Of a stretch of DNA of 64,000 nt, positions 41,966 to 53,729 are shown piece by piece (position 1 is the first letter of the stretch; every line of letters starts with the position of its first letter). The stretch spans positions 1 to 64,000 of the forward strand of contig JANVFP010000030.1 in assembly GCA_027919835.1 (NCBI GenBank). The letters are read 5' to 3'. A program made the translations under genes and the position numbers. Under the pieces are notes generated by a model. That model searched no databases. It was not told the origin of the DNA and saw only the letters and a program-made list of their open reading frames with translations. Origin of the DNA: Lentinula raphanica (lineage: Eukaryota > Basidiomycota > Agaricomycetes > Agaricales > Omphalotaceae).

Positions 41966-43726
41966 TCATGCCATCTCGACATCCTCTCCAACGTCCTCCC
42001 TCGGCGCACCCCTCACAACAGAGTTGATCAGTTCTCGTCTGATTTCAGGACTGATTTGTGCATGCGGCGTCGCTCGCACGACATCTAGCAGAGCATCCTT
42101 TTGGTCCGGAGTGAGATCAGAAGCATATCTAGGTAGTGGGAGAAGAATTATAAGGAAACCGTGACAATCTTTCGAAATAAATCTCGTACCTTTGCGCGAA
42201 TACAAGCAGACTCTGATGCCATAGGACTGGAAGACGATCGGACTCTCCCCGATTACGGGCTTTGTAGGTATTTGAAAGGCGGATGAAGTGGAAGACGAGC
42301 GCATCGACAACTTTGTATGGCAATTCGAACTTTTTGTCGATCAAAACCCGAATGAAGAGGGAGTTGGGACCTGAGGGGATCCCCAGTTGAGTATATCAGA
42401 GTATAGGATATAATGAGAGGGAACAATCAAGTACCTGTATAGTCCATTTCGGCTATTCGCAAGAGGGCAGCAGATGCATGTAGCACTGGTATTTTGACTT
42501 TAGCGAGTATAGAAGCGATGATTGCAGCTTCTTTGAGTGTACATCCTTGCTGGAAGACAATCGTGAGTTGCAAATGGAAGCCTAGCAACAAGAGGACATA
42601 CATCGAGCATCGGGAAAATGATACCCTTGAAGAAAGCTCCAGGTTTATACAGTGCCCTCTTTAGCGCCTCGTAATATTGCACATTCAGCTTCTTATGTTC
42701 CTGGATGTCTTCTCGTATCGCATCGAGGAGGACGACGCTAAGAAAGAGTTGAGCTTGTGGAGGCTTCATCGTTGATATGAAGATTCTGGTCGCAGCCCTG
42801 CAGGCATGAGGTGACCAGTTTTCTGGCTCTGTGAGAGCAAGTATGCGGGCCCATGCGGGAAGAGTAGGGATGATCTTGAAGGCTTTGGGTAGAGGACCTG
42901 ATTTATACTTTTGCAGAAATATTCCTAGTCTAGAGTAGTATAATATGATGAGAGGTGGAAGATAGATTTCGTGGAATTTCCCTACTTTGTGTACGCTTCA
43001 ACCACCTTCGGGTCGAGGCCCAACGCAGGGTCTGGTTTTTGTCGATCTATGTAAGGGGAAATGAATGCTTGACCATTGATTCAGCACACAGGTATACAGT
43101 ACCTTGCTGCACTTTTTGTATCACGGCAGTGTTTTGGGTATTGTTGCCATCGAGCTTTGCAAAGATTATGTCTGCCAACGTTCTACGCTCGCCAGAGTTA
43201 TGGGGCAGCAATTTGTCTAGAGTTTCCATGTCTTCTGAATCTATTTCCTGGGAGGGCATATTGTATCTCGACAGAATAATCACATTGCATCGACGTACAA
43301 GTATCTGCTCTGCGTGCTCTTCCGCATCCTCATCGAGATCACTATCACTTTCGTCCTTGTCCGCGTCAAGCCCACCCCTTGTCCAAGGCTCTTGTTCTGC
43401 TTCTCCTTCGCTGATTGCATCGATTGTATCGTCTGCATCGAGTGCATCTAACTCTCCTTGTTGAATTTTGGCTAGCTCAAAAACACGTCTTGAAGTTTTG
43501 GGATCTAGTACAACCTTGTATAGATGTTTGTCTGGGCATTATCGTGTAGTAACGAATTGAAGGCTACCTCCGCATTTTCATCGTCCTGCACTGATTTTCT
43601 CAATGACTTTTTACGTTTTCCAGGTTGTGATATTCGGCCGTATTTGATTTCTTGTTGATCTTCATCGAGTTGGACAAGCAATGGGTCATGTCGAGTTTTT
43701 CCTGAAGGTTTTGCGACGCGAGGCAT
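41966..43726 (-). CDS. enp1: Bystin / Enp1, 40S ribosome assembly factor
   Basis: A nuclear protein of pre-40S particles needed for 20S pre-rRNA maturation and export. The ATG at 43726 gives [24 protein letters not shown], the typical bystin start. An acidic stretch ([28 protein letters not shown]) follows. The conserved bystin core is [94 protein letters not shown] and [11 protein letters not shown]. It ends [10 protein letters not shown]. About seven introns. Intact as read. It shares a 103-bp divergent promoter with the UXS1 gene. Confidence 0.92.
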
Positions 43727-43829
43727 GATGATGAAAGAAAAAAGATGGTAAAGAACGTGAGAATTTGCGGCGACAGGCCGCAGACGATTTGTTTTATAAC
43801 ATAAACTCTTTCTGCTCTCTACCACCATC
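43727..43829. promoter_or_regulatory. 103-bp bidirectional promoter (bystin / UXS1)
   Basis: The start codons of two well-supported genes on opposite strands are only 103 bp apart. TTATAACATAAAC near 43793 is the only TATA-like sequence, oriented towards UXS1. CTCTCTACCACCATC leads into the UXS1 start. Confidence 0.6.
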
Positions 43830-45402
43830 ATGCCTTCCACCACCGCTGTATGTTATTTTCGAGATCGTAGCCACAGTCCTAATGCTTCTTGTTTTGCAGG
43901 TTAAAGTCCTAGATAAGAACGGTCAAGAGATCACCTCAGTTGGCTTTGACCGTTTTGGCTTCAACAGCGAAGTCCCTATTGACGCTCTCCGCTCTTTGTA
44001 CCTTCGCTCTCATTACGTAGTTACATCGACCTCCGACAAAACCGACGAAGAATCGTTGAAACCCGATGCTGAGGAGCATCAACACGCGAAATTCACCAAA
44101 GGACTTTCAGCGTATCAATCGAAGTCAATCTTCTATCCTAAAGAAAACTCAATCTCTTATACCACCCTCGCTCGTTTTCCTCCTGTCAAACTCCTCTCAC
44201 CGTCTCAACGCAAACGTGTGCTCGTGACTGGTGGCGCTGGCTTTGTCGGCTCTCACCTCGTAGACCGCCTCATGCTTCTCGGACATGATGTTACTGTCCT
44301 CGATAACTTCTTCACCGGATCGAGGACTACTGTCAGCCATTGGGTCGGTCACCCTAATTTTGAGCTTGTCCGACACGATGTCGTAGAGCCATTCATGATT
44401 GAATGTGATCGTATGTCCCACTACTTCACAAATGATTTGTCCTTTATGAATTGTTTCACCAGAAATCTACCACCTCGCATGTCCTGCATCCCCTCCTCAC
44501 TACCAGTTCAATCCCGTCAAAACCGTGAAGACCTCGTTTATGGGTACCCTTAACATGCTTGGTCTCGCTAAGCGAACCAAAGCGCGTTTCCTCATATCAA
44601 GTACCTCCGGTCAGTCTCTTGTCCGCCGATGTTATCGCTGCCTCGTGTCTTATGTTACTTTCAAGAGGTGTATGGAGACCCTGAAGTCCACCCTCAGCCA
44701 GAAGAGTAGTAAGTGACATCTGCTATATTACCTGGGCGCAAAGATTGATTACCATCTTCGTAGCTGGGGCCATGTTAATCCGATCGGTGATCGTGCTTGT
44801 TATGATGAAGGAAAGCGAGTCGCGGAGACTCTGACTTACGGATATCAACGCCAGGATGGTGTCGATGTTCGTGTCGCCCGTATCTTCAACACCTACGGAC
44901 CTCGCAGTACGTTGTCTCATCCTTGTTATATTCTAGGCTTCTCCTCATTCGAACTGCACCAGTGAACCCTTACGACGGTCGTGTCGTATCAAACTTCATT
45001 GTGCAAGCTCTCAAGGGTGAAGACCTCACTGTCTACGGCGATGGCACCCAAACTCGATCCTTCCAATACATTCACGACCTCATCGATGGCCTCATATGTC
45101 TCATGAACTCTGATGAGTCTCGTCCCGTGAACATTGGAAATGGCGACGAGTTCACCATTGGAGAGTTTGCCGAGCTTGTTAGGGAGATTGTCGAGAAAGT
45201 TCAAGCAGAGGATGGGGATAAGCCCAGCCGTCGCGTTCAGATTGTGTATAAGGCTCTTCCCAATGACGACCCGCAAAAACGTCGCCCAGACACGAGCCGC
45301 GCGAAAGAGTCACTCAAGTGGCAACCAAGGTGGACTGTACGTATGGGTCTGGAGGAGATGGTCAGGTACTATAAGGCTAAAATGGCCGAAGGCAGCCTCT
45401 AG
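43830..45402 (+). CDS. uxs1: UDP-glucuronic acid decarboxylase (UDP-xylose synthase)
   Basis: Converts UDP-glucuronate to UDP-xylose, using bound NAD+. ATG 43830 (MPSTTA, then an intron). The Rossmann glycine motif [16 protein letters not shown] lies near 44225, followed by [12 protein letters not shown] and HDVVEPF. Exons then carry [18 protein letters not shown], the Ser of [15 protein letters not shown], catalytic Tyr and Lys in [23 protein letters not shown] and [18 protein letters not shown]. The C-terminus is [12 protein letters not shown]...EMVRYYK, stop at 45400-45402. It has an N-terminal extension of about 120 residues without membrane segment, so a cytosolic form is likely. Confidence 0.92.
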
Positions 45403-45803
45403 AGTGGACTTCAACTAGGTTCAACACACTATAGACTTGGGTTACATGGAGGTTTAAAAATATCAATAATGCTGGTTCCGTTGAGCGTTAGCTACTACTA
45501 CTAGTAAGATACTGTCCAGTGTCATATTTAGATTCTCATAATCTGATTACAATGCAACAAGCCCTCGCAGAAAATATGTAAACACCAAAGACATATGTAT
45601 TACCATTGTGTCCTGCATAACCAGTCTGGTATAGGAAAGCAAATAACGATACGAGAAACCCCCGATAGTATGGATGTGCTGTATATACGATGTGTGTAAG
45701 AAATATTAAGTGTGCACTATAGATCCGCATAAACATGTGTGTATATCAATAGGTGTGGATGATAATCAGGAGGAAGAAGTAGGAATCTATGCTACTCCTT
45801 GGC
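45403..45803. other. Convergent intergenic region
   Basis: 401 bp between the stops of UXS1 and the alpha/beta-hydrolase gene. AT-rich with TATATGT/ACATAT runs; no gene. Confidence 0.5.
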
Positions 45804-47805
45804 TCATTTCAGAAGGCGTTGGAATGAGTTTGAAGAATTCGAGTTCACGACTTTGGCCATAGAACCCTTGATGACATGTTTATCAACCGAGCTTGGACTG
45901 ATCGTGGCGCGTCGTACTCGACCTTGCTGGGCCATGTCACCCGACACAGGTTCTGATTGAGGAAGGGGCAACAATCTTTCGTAAAAGTCAGAGTCTTGCT
46001 TCCCGTTTTTTGTTAACGATGCTACAGGATCACAGGTCATGATGAGAAGAGAAGAGTTAACCAGGTACAACTTACAACTGGCATAGGATATTCCGTCCTT
46101 TTCTCCGGAGAACCAATGCTGTTTCCTCGATTCAGAGAATCTTAACATAGACATTGACAAGTGATGAAGAGGGGGGACACAATCAGACGCGTAAGATGTA
46201 AGAAGGGAGAACCTGTGGGTAACTTGAAAACTCACTTTCTGATCGGTTTCCCATTCAGTCCGCACGGGTTGAATGCGGAGGCTTCACCTTTCCGATAGAG
46301 TTCCAACGAGTCAGTCTGGCCTTGAACGACGTCTGGTGCTAGACAGGAAAATGACATCGGGGACTGAGGATCGCGCAGGGCAATAGCCGTATCGCCCATG
46401 AGTTGCGCCAATTTGCCTAATGCGGTCGCCATTCGTTCCTCTCTAGTAGTAGAGGGCGGTATCAGATCAGATCTTTGCCGCGGTAGCCTCGAAACGAATT
46501 TGGTGAACACTTGATTGGTAATGGAGGCGGTCCCCGGTACGATGTTCAAGCAACCCGTACCACCTAAGGGATTCATTCATTTATTCATTCAGTCATTTGG
46601 AGACGATTCAATCGATACAAGACATACCCTTGACGGGATATAGAATGGCACCGCCCTCGACGTTGGCAAGATCTGCGACTAGTCTTTCCGCGTACTTGAG
46701 GGGGCAAACTTCATTCCGGTCACCCTAAGACATGATTTGAACGAAATGCGGGAAATTCAATTCAACAGAACTGACTGACATGGATGATCAAGACAGGTTG
46801 TGTTATTTCCTTCAGCATATATGACTTCAGCGGCGTCCTCTGTTGATATGTTAGGTAGTCTCGCTGGTATATAAAGCATGTAGCTCACGTTCATGATGAC
46901 ACCGAGCTGTTCCACGATACGCGTTCGACGGTAAGGAGGCATGGCCATTTCCCAATATTCAATCATCTAACAGAAGACATAAGTTTGTGTGTGTTCAACC
47001 GGGGGTAGTCTGTGCGCACGTCATCGCGGAGGTCGGGATCGCATTCCTTCCAAAAGTATAGGAATCAATATAGGAGAAGAAAAGCAGCAGGCAGGCCCAT
47101 GTACATACGGATCCGACGAGAAACCGAGTGAGTTCCATTGCGACGTGCTCCAGAGATTCTAGATCTTCACTGTAACACCAGGTTTGCATGATCTCGTCGT
47201 AAGCATTGAAGACCCATTTCATTCTGAACGAATATGAGCTATTTTCATCCTAAGGAAATCAGAGATACCCACTCCGTGGGTGCGGGAACGTTGCATAGAG
47301 TCAGACTGGAGCACATTTCTGGGAACCTTGTGGAGGTACATCAGATTTGACAGACAAGACTGTATAACGCGCAGACTCACAGAATCGCAAAGCGCAAGAC
47401 TGCGTTCACTGCAATCGTTTCGCAAGCAAAAATATGGCAAGGTGGTAGATGAAGCATCTAGAGAAGATACACGTCCGAGAATGAACGAATGGCACGTATG
47501 GCTCTGTCACACACCTGGGCGCACATCGCAAGGTCCGCAGCCTCAACCCATGCATCATGCTTCCCGTTCGCTCTGCACGTCGACTTTCCACAGACCCGCA
47601 TATCAAATGCAATGAGATTGAAATTACTTCCCAACCTCGGGTCAGAAAACTGCTCTGTGAGCCATGACGAGTCCAGCGTTGTGGGATGGAGCATCAAGAT
47701 GGTCGGTTTTTCGGGGTCGAAACCACCTACACAATCGTGTTCGGTATTGGTGGTATAGAATATTGACGCATAGTCGTCCTTGCTATAGATATCAACGTAG
47801 GGCAT
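45804..47805 (-). CDS. Alpha/beta-hydrolase-fold protein, catalytic residues altered
   Basis: ATG 47805 (MPYVDIYSKDDYASIFY). The hydrolase fold is clear: PTILMLHPTTLDSSWL (oxyanion strand), LGSNFNLIAFDMRVCGKST, the nucleophile-elbow region HIFACETIAVNAVLRFA, MCSSLTLCNVPAPTE, and PVLIIHGDRNEVCPLKYAERL. At the elbow the usual G-x-S-x-G reads A-C-E-T-I, so the Ser is Glu. At the expected His the sequence is VKGGTGCLNIV, so the His is absent. The acid Asp (GDRNE) remains. It has a long Ser/Lys-rich C-terminal tail (about 46580-45804). It is probably not a classical hydrolase; related Agaricomycete proteins look similar. About eight introns. Confidence 0.8.
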
Positions 47806-48084
47806 GCCAGAGCAGTACGTGCTTCATTCAAGAGATGAGACAGGAGAGAAAGAGAGAAAGACCGTGATGGGGATATGTAGAAATTTATAAGTTGTTACCG
47901 TCGGAGTAGATGCCAGACTGACCCTGAATAGAAAAATAGCCGCCAAGAATCGCCAGGCTTTTGTTTTCGGCAAGCCTCATCATTGATCAAACTTCGAACT
48001 TCAAAGCCTTTTATCCAGCAAAGACAAAAATACAGCTTAAACATTGATCTATCCAACTACACTGGTACAAGTAGATAAGGTGTT

Positions 48085-49243
48085 TCATATAAAGCCTTCT
48101 AACACCTGCATGATTTTCTGTTTCCAGTGCAACGAGTATCAGAGATGCGAGAGACTCGGAAAGTGAGCGTACTAACTTTTCTTTCTGATACCTCTGCTTT
48201 GAAGAGGGTATCTGGTAAGCCCAGTTGAGCGAGCCGCTCTTCTTGCTTCAACACCAGTCCATCCCAAGCGGGGAGCGCTCGCTCGAGATCGAATTGTTTC
48301 AACTCCTTCACAAGAGCAGCCGATAACATCTAGAAGTTTGTTAGCAGGTGTCATTCCTATTTTCCCGGAAGCATCAAAACACACGTTTGCTTCATGCTTT
48401 GAGAGTCCTGTGCTAATTATCGATGCCCTGTCAGACGATAGCATTGTGAGCATTTAGTACCAAGTTGAAAAGAAAACAGCTGTCACTTTGTTTTGGCGAC
48501 CTGAACTTTTGCTTCGTATTTGGACAGAATGGCCTTTCTCTCGTTTGATAACTTGGTCTCGAGATCATCTTGCTCCTTCTTCATCTATTTCGGGGAGAGA
48601 TGACAATGAGTATACCAGACAAACGACTCTGCTATTATTGCCACACAGATTTAAGAGAATCACCGAAGCTTGGGTTGTCAGAAACGCTTGCAATCAAAGA
48701 CAAGGCTTGTTGGAAAGTAGAAGACCGATAACCCTCAAACGTCCGATCATGATTTACAGAGGACTTCACGGACGCAGAACTTTGCGGTGTATGAGTTCGT
48801 ATGCCGATAGCAGAATCTTGCGGATCCACAGCCATTTGGTTATGTTCGGGCTGCAATTGAGAAAGAAGCTCCGAAACAGATAATTGGGGTGCAGGAAGAG
48901 ACTGTGATGGATGGACGGCATGTTGAAGATGATCATCCGGAGGGCTCGTTGAGGAGCCAATAGTATCTTGCCAGGCTGAAGAGGATTCTAGTTGTTCTAG
49001 TAGAGCTTTGATACCAGCAGAGTCCTGAAGGGTTCAACCTTGAAGTTGACTCGGTGAGATTAACGAGCTACTTACATTGATGTCCATGGGGAGTCCTAGT
49101 CGAGGACCAATGTTATGAATCGTGGGAAGAACTTTGACGCTCATTTTGCTAACTTCGGTGTCGGTCCATCCTGCCCGGACACAACCTCTCCCTTTGCTAA
49201 GTTTGCTCCCTCCAGACAACGACGACAACGACAACGGACTCAT
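48085..49243 (-). CDS. Hypothetical coiled-coil protein
   Basis: I do not recognise this family. ATG 49243 opens SPLSLSSLSGGSKL; a second in-frame ATG (MSVKVLPTIHNIGPRLGLPMD, near 49141) may be the true start. Later exons give SAGIKALLEQLESSSAWQD and a Ser/Pro/Gln/His-rich middle. Lys/Glu/Leu-rich helical segments follow (MKKEQDDLETKLSNERKAI, KYEAKVQVAKTKASML, LVKELKQFDLERALPAWDG) and should form a coiled coil. It ends KIMQVLEGFI with stop at 48085-48087. Five or so introns. No signal peptide or membrane segment. Confidence 0.65.
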
Positions 49244-50559
49244 GTGCGAAAAAACCTTCGGAGTACTGCAATCTATGCAATGAATACGCCGGAAGCCTGC
49301 TCGAATAAATGGTCAAATACAACTCTGGGCTGGGCACGTACTGTAACTCTTTGTAATACCTAAGCGTGTTCGTTGGTTTGGAGCGTGATGGTCATGCACA
49401 GATTATTCATTCCGGTCTGTATGAATTAGGTACTTACTACGAGATTGCAGCTCACTTTGTTTCAAGGAACAGAAGTTTAATACTGTATGTACGACTTGAT
49501 TTTCCGTTCAATACTTATCCACTGCCGCCGCGTTATGTATCAATGAACCTGCAATGGGCTATGACTTTGAGCACAAATGAATTCAGGAAAGGACAAGAAT
49601 GGGCGGCCGCCAACACAAAGAGTCCAGTCTTCCCAGTTTGCCGTTGCAAACTTGCACTTGCTTGCACTGTTTCGAAAGGGGATGCGCAGTTGCCCGCTCG
49701 ATTACGACGTCAAGACCTTACTACGCTTGAGGGCCCTTGGCTTGTTACGACCAAATCAAGCCCGTCGTCGGAGAGTCATACTTACAATCATGCACTTGAG
49801 GTAAAGAGGAAATCCGTGTTTCATTCAATTGCGTGTCGATGCGAGAGTTTAGAACCTCAACTTCTCGGTGATTCGCGAGGATAGGAAGCCCGACCCACTC
49901 TCTCCAGGGCAATCCTGGGCAATCCTCCGGAAGTTCGAGGACGTGGTTCGAGGTGAAGATTGACCGTGGCCCGTGGGCGGTATTCATACAGCATGAAATG
50001 AATGAAGTAGAAACTTTTTGTGATTTCCATTCAATGTTGCAGTGTAAGTCTGTAGAATTGCAACGAAAACTGAAATGTTGATACGATACGCATCGTGATC
50101 ATCACATCTCATTCATTACACGAGTCAGAGTGTCAAACTCTGTCAGACTGAAATTGTTTAAAGCTTTGTTTTTGCTCACTGGGTCCGAGGGTAGAGCAAT
50201 ATCGCAAAGCATAAACCAGCTACCTAGGGCTTGAAGACGAAACAGGACGAGGAGCGCCAGGGCATGAGGCCGTTTAAGGTGATAGATTCAGGACCAGAAC
50301 AGGGCAATTCATATCACAGTAGCGTAAAAAAACCTGTTGATCAAACTCGGAAACGAATTTTTTGTGACACGAGGCTCAGCGTGGGAGAACCAAATCTTAC
50401 GTCAGCGCATAGTAACCAAGGGACTCCCACCAATTCTTTTTCTTATTCCACCTCCTCCTCCCGACGTTCTGCCTCTTTTCTTTTCCCTTTTTCCCGTATT
50501 CGTATCCTCAGGAGCACCGCATCTCTAATTTGTGCTTCTCTCTATAATCTTTGTCCAAA
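49244..50559. other. Long intergenic region upstream of the RGS gene
   Basis: About 1.3 kb. The longest frame (49366-49884, plus) has no family resemblance, and a minus-strand frame over 49987-49745 is equally unconvincing. GGGCAATCCT is tandemly repeated at about 49906. Towards the RGS start there is a pyrimidine-rich stretch (50440-50550) like a fungal core promoter. Confidence 0.5.
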
Positions 50560-52696
50560 ATGCCCGACACGGACCCGCAGGCATCGTCCCACATGATGAA
50601 GACGACAAAGCGCGGAAGGCCTTTTCTGAAGGTGAAATGCAACATCAATCGTTCCACGTCCTCTCCTCTGACTTCTGGCTTCTACTCTCCTCAGGACACC
50701 CTGGATTTATTCGCCACTTTGATTGTTTCTCTCCAGCTCACTCCTCACAAGCAGTTTTTCCGTACATTCCCGAATTCGTTTTCTACGTGCGTGATTGCTG
50801 CTTCTCATCGTGGTGCTGTGCTAACATCTTTTTTTCTACTTTCAACAGAGATGAAGCAGCACAGAATTTAGCTTCCCTCAAGTTTTCGCAGTCAAATCGA
50901 GGGCCGGACCCCAGAGAACCCTCACGGGTGGTTACGACGACGACGACTACGACGTTCTCTATGACCCGAGATATGGCCAAGGCCATGAGCCAGCACTTTA
51001 TGGATGCACGTCTCATCGAAAACGCTGCCGACCCTACCTCCAACCTGTTCAAGGACAGAGGTATCTACGTCCTCACACCCAAGGGACTCCATGTTTTGGA
51101 GCGATTCATCAGCAAGAACGGAATCAACTCTGATCACCTCCAGAACGTCTTCATGACCCAGCCCATCTGCATAAAACTCCTCCATCTCGAACGACGATCA
51201 GCTGATGACGAGATCATTGTTACGCAGTCCGTCATCACCGCTCTGTTCCGACGTTTCGTTGGTCGTCAAGCGAATTATCCATCACAGCCTACCCAGCCTC
51301 AGGATGCTTTCGAGCGTTACAACGAGCGAGCTAAAGGCGTTTTCCTCATGGATGTCACAGAGCGTGCTCAACCTCTGCTTGGCAAAGGTCAACAGCATCA
51401 CAAGTATTGTTTTGCTGCTGTGACTGCTTTGGAATGGCTCTGCGATTTCACGTCTGTGGTAGGAAGGGAGGAGGCGGCGGAGATGGCGGCGCAGTTCGTT
51501 CGGTTCGGTCTTATTACCCTAGTGAGTGACAAGAGGAAGAACAATGATTCTGCGATCATTTTCACTGTGCGAGGCTCTGCACCTGGTGGAAACTCGCCTG
51601 TTAGCGTGCGTAATTTGACTTTTACTCTCATAGTGTTTGGCTCATGCGAGTCAACAGCAACATGGTGAATTCCGATGCACCGCCAAGGCAATCTACAAGA
51701 TCACTGACGAGGGACGTCGTGTTGCCCATTGGGATGGCTCTAGGCCCCTCGGCGCCCACGATTCACCCAATGCTTCGTCTGCTAGCTTGAATGCCGAGCG
51801 TTCCTCCGTCGACGCCCCTGAGGGTGTCGAGAAGAAAGGCAGCGATGCGAAGATCCACCGTCGCATATCGATGGCGGAAAAGCTCAACGCTAACTATCAG
51901 GCCGCAGAGAAGAAAAATCCGAAAGAGAGCAACACCGAACGTCTCAACTACATCCTGGAAGAACCCAGTCTCCGATCTCTCTTCCGCGAGTTCTTGAGGA
52001 ACAATTTCTGCGAAGAAAACTTGTCTTTCTGGCTCGACGTGCAGGACTTCAAGCGTAAATTTAACATCACGTCCAGCGCTGTCGCCGTCAATCCTCCGCT
52101 CAAGTCAGGTTCCCGTGCGACACCTGGTCAGGCTGCTATGGAGCGTCACCACGAATCCCTCATTTCCACAGCTTTCGTCATCTATAACACATATTTGGCG
52201 CCGTCGAGTCAGTGTGAATTGAATATCGACCATGGTCTCCGGAATGAACTTGCGAAATATCTGGAGGACGTCGTGACCAGCCTCACTGGGAAGGCTTTCG
52301 TCGGAAAGGTGGAACCTGAGCAAGCGAATGCTTTCAATGCGACACAACTTCAGACCATGATTCGCTTGTACGAACGAATCCAGATACATGTGTTCCGACT
52401 CATGGCTACGGATTCTGTACCCAAGGTCGGTTGTCTTACTCTTCGTTGGCTCAAAAGACTTTACTAATCTTTTGTATCGCTAGTTCATCAAGACTCCGAA
52501 GTTCCTTTCTATGCGCAACTGGGTAGAGGATTTCGATCCAACTGACGACGATGTTCGACTGCTATCTTCAGGTCCTTCTCAACCGCCGGGGTTAGGCAGC
52601 AACGAAGAATCAGGCGGTGCCTACATCACGATTTCGCAGCAAGCCAGTGAACGAGAACATAGGCAACAGCAAGTTCATGCTTCACCTATGCCGTGA
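50560..52696 (+). CDS. Regulator of G-protein signalling with fungal DEP region (FlbA/Sst2/Thn1 type)
   Basis: Speeds GTP hydrolysis by heterotrimeric G-alpha subunits and so damps pheromone or developmental signalling at the membrane. ATG 50560 (MPDTDPQASSHMMK). Two short exons precede the DEP-like part (SMTRDMAKAMSQHFMDARLIEN, LFKDRGIYVLTPKGLHVLERF, then EWLCDFTSVVGREEAAEMAAQFVRFGLI). The C-terminal RGS box holds RLNYILEEPSLRSLFREFL, NFCEENLSFWLDVQDF, YNTYLAPSSQCELNIDHGLR and AFNATQLQTMIRLYERIQIHVFRLM, closing at KFLSMRNWVEDFD. A Ser/Gln-rich tail ends at 52694-52696. The full order matches FlbA/Sst2 proteins; Schizophyllum Thn1 is the basidiomycete homologue I know. Confidence 0.9.
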
Positions 52697-53188
52697 TTTT
52701 GATGAAACGTTGAACTTGCTGGAAGTTTTGCTCTGTTTTTCTCTCTGCATGGTCTGTTACGGACACACGTGTTGTCTTTTTTCATCGTCTGCATTCTATC
52801 GAAGATCATCCCATACTTTGCTTCTGCCTTTTTCTGTCACTGTCTATATGCTCATCTCAGTTTCTTCTTGGTGTCTATTGCATTCACACGTCTAAGCACG
52901 TCCACCCCCGGGGGCCTTTTCATCCTCTTCTTACTCTTTACTTTTCACTGCACGTATTTTCCGTTTCCCCGGTGTGGTCCTGCATTCACAACTGACTACA
53001 CATAACTTGCTACGCTGCCGACCTTTACTGCAGACTACCTTTGTGTCAATCATCCTATATGTAATTTAGTATTCTACAGCGTCGATACTGGACAAATAAT
53101 ATGAAGCAGAACTACTTATTCTCTGTATACATCCTGAAATATTAGGTGACACGTAACTCTGTGACGTTCAATTGCGTTCCAACGGCCT
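52697..53188. other. 3' flank of the RGS gene, T-rich, no gene seen
   Basis: About 490 bp, pyrimidine-rich to 53000, with short hydrophobic frames that look like chance translations of T-rich DNA. Confidence 0.45.
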
Positions 53189-53196
53189 GTTTCAAC

Positions 53197-53681
53197 AGGA
53201 CCCCTGATAATACGGTTAGAGGTTCAGTGCCGAGGATACCCATTTTTGGCCCTTTTTCTCAGATGCAAAATTGGCCCAAATTGGCCCTTTTCATGGGACC
53301 TCAAAATTTGAGTCCAAATTTGGCCCTTTTTGTATCGTTCCTATGAAAAATTTTTGAAGTCCTCCCAGGCTTTTGAGAGGTCCCAAAGTTTCCAAAACAC
53401 AATTTTTCCCAAGTGTATGACATGCACTCACCACACAAATGCTCAAGAAGGGTAAAACATGGCAGAGCTAACCCAAAAAAATATTAGTGCTGAACAGCTG
53501 GATGATTTGGCCCTTTTGCAATAGAGGTTCAGCAGGTCTGTCAAATTTGGCCCTTCAGTGTACCGCAGATTTGAGTCAAATTTGGACCAAATTTGGCCCT
53601 TTGCATCGTACATATCTCAAAATTTTACCTCAAATTTGGCCCTTTGGGAACTTATCCTCTCACAGTATTATCAGGGGTCCT
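53197..53681. mobile_element. MITE, 485 bp, with repeated TTTGGCCCTTT motifs
   Basis: Ends AGGACCCCTGATAATAC and its reverse complement GTATTATCAGGGGTCCT form a terminal inverted repeat that extends imperfectly over about 27 bp (through GTTAGAGG/GTGAGAGG). An 8-bp direct repeat GTTTCAAC flanks it (53189-53196, 53682-53689). The flank plus end gives CCTGTTTCAACAGG on both sides, so the exact cut could be placed 1-2 bp either way. Inside, TTGGCCC(TTT) recurs about nine times with A-rich spacers. No ORF. An 8-bp duplication suits a hAT-derived MITE. Confidence 0.8.
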
Positions 53682-53729
53682 GTTTCAACAGGTTTCAACT
53701 TTCAACCTATTACAACTTGAACAGCATCC

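Noticed and set aside
41966..45402. GH79 beta-glucuronidase, bystin and UXS1 as a glucuronate gene cluster
   Set aside because: The GH79 enzyme and UXS1 both touch glucuronate chemistry, but one is secreted and one cytosolic, and a ribosome assembly gene lies between; proximity is probably chance.
49366..49884. Plus-strand 172-codon frame as a gene
   Set aside because: No family resemblance, no signal, no consistent splice structure, and a comparable frame exists on the other strand.
53230..53650. CRISPR-like regular repeats
   Set aside because: The motif is short, spacing is irregular and low in complexity, and it lies between MITE ends in a eukaryote.
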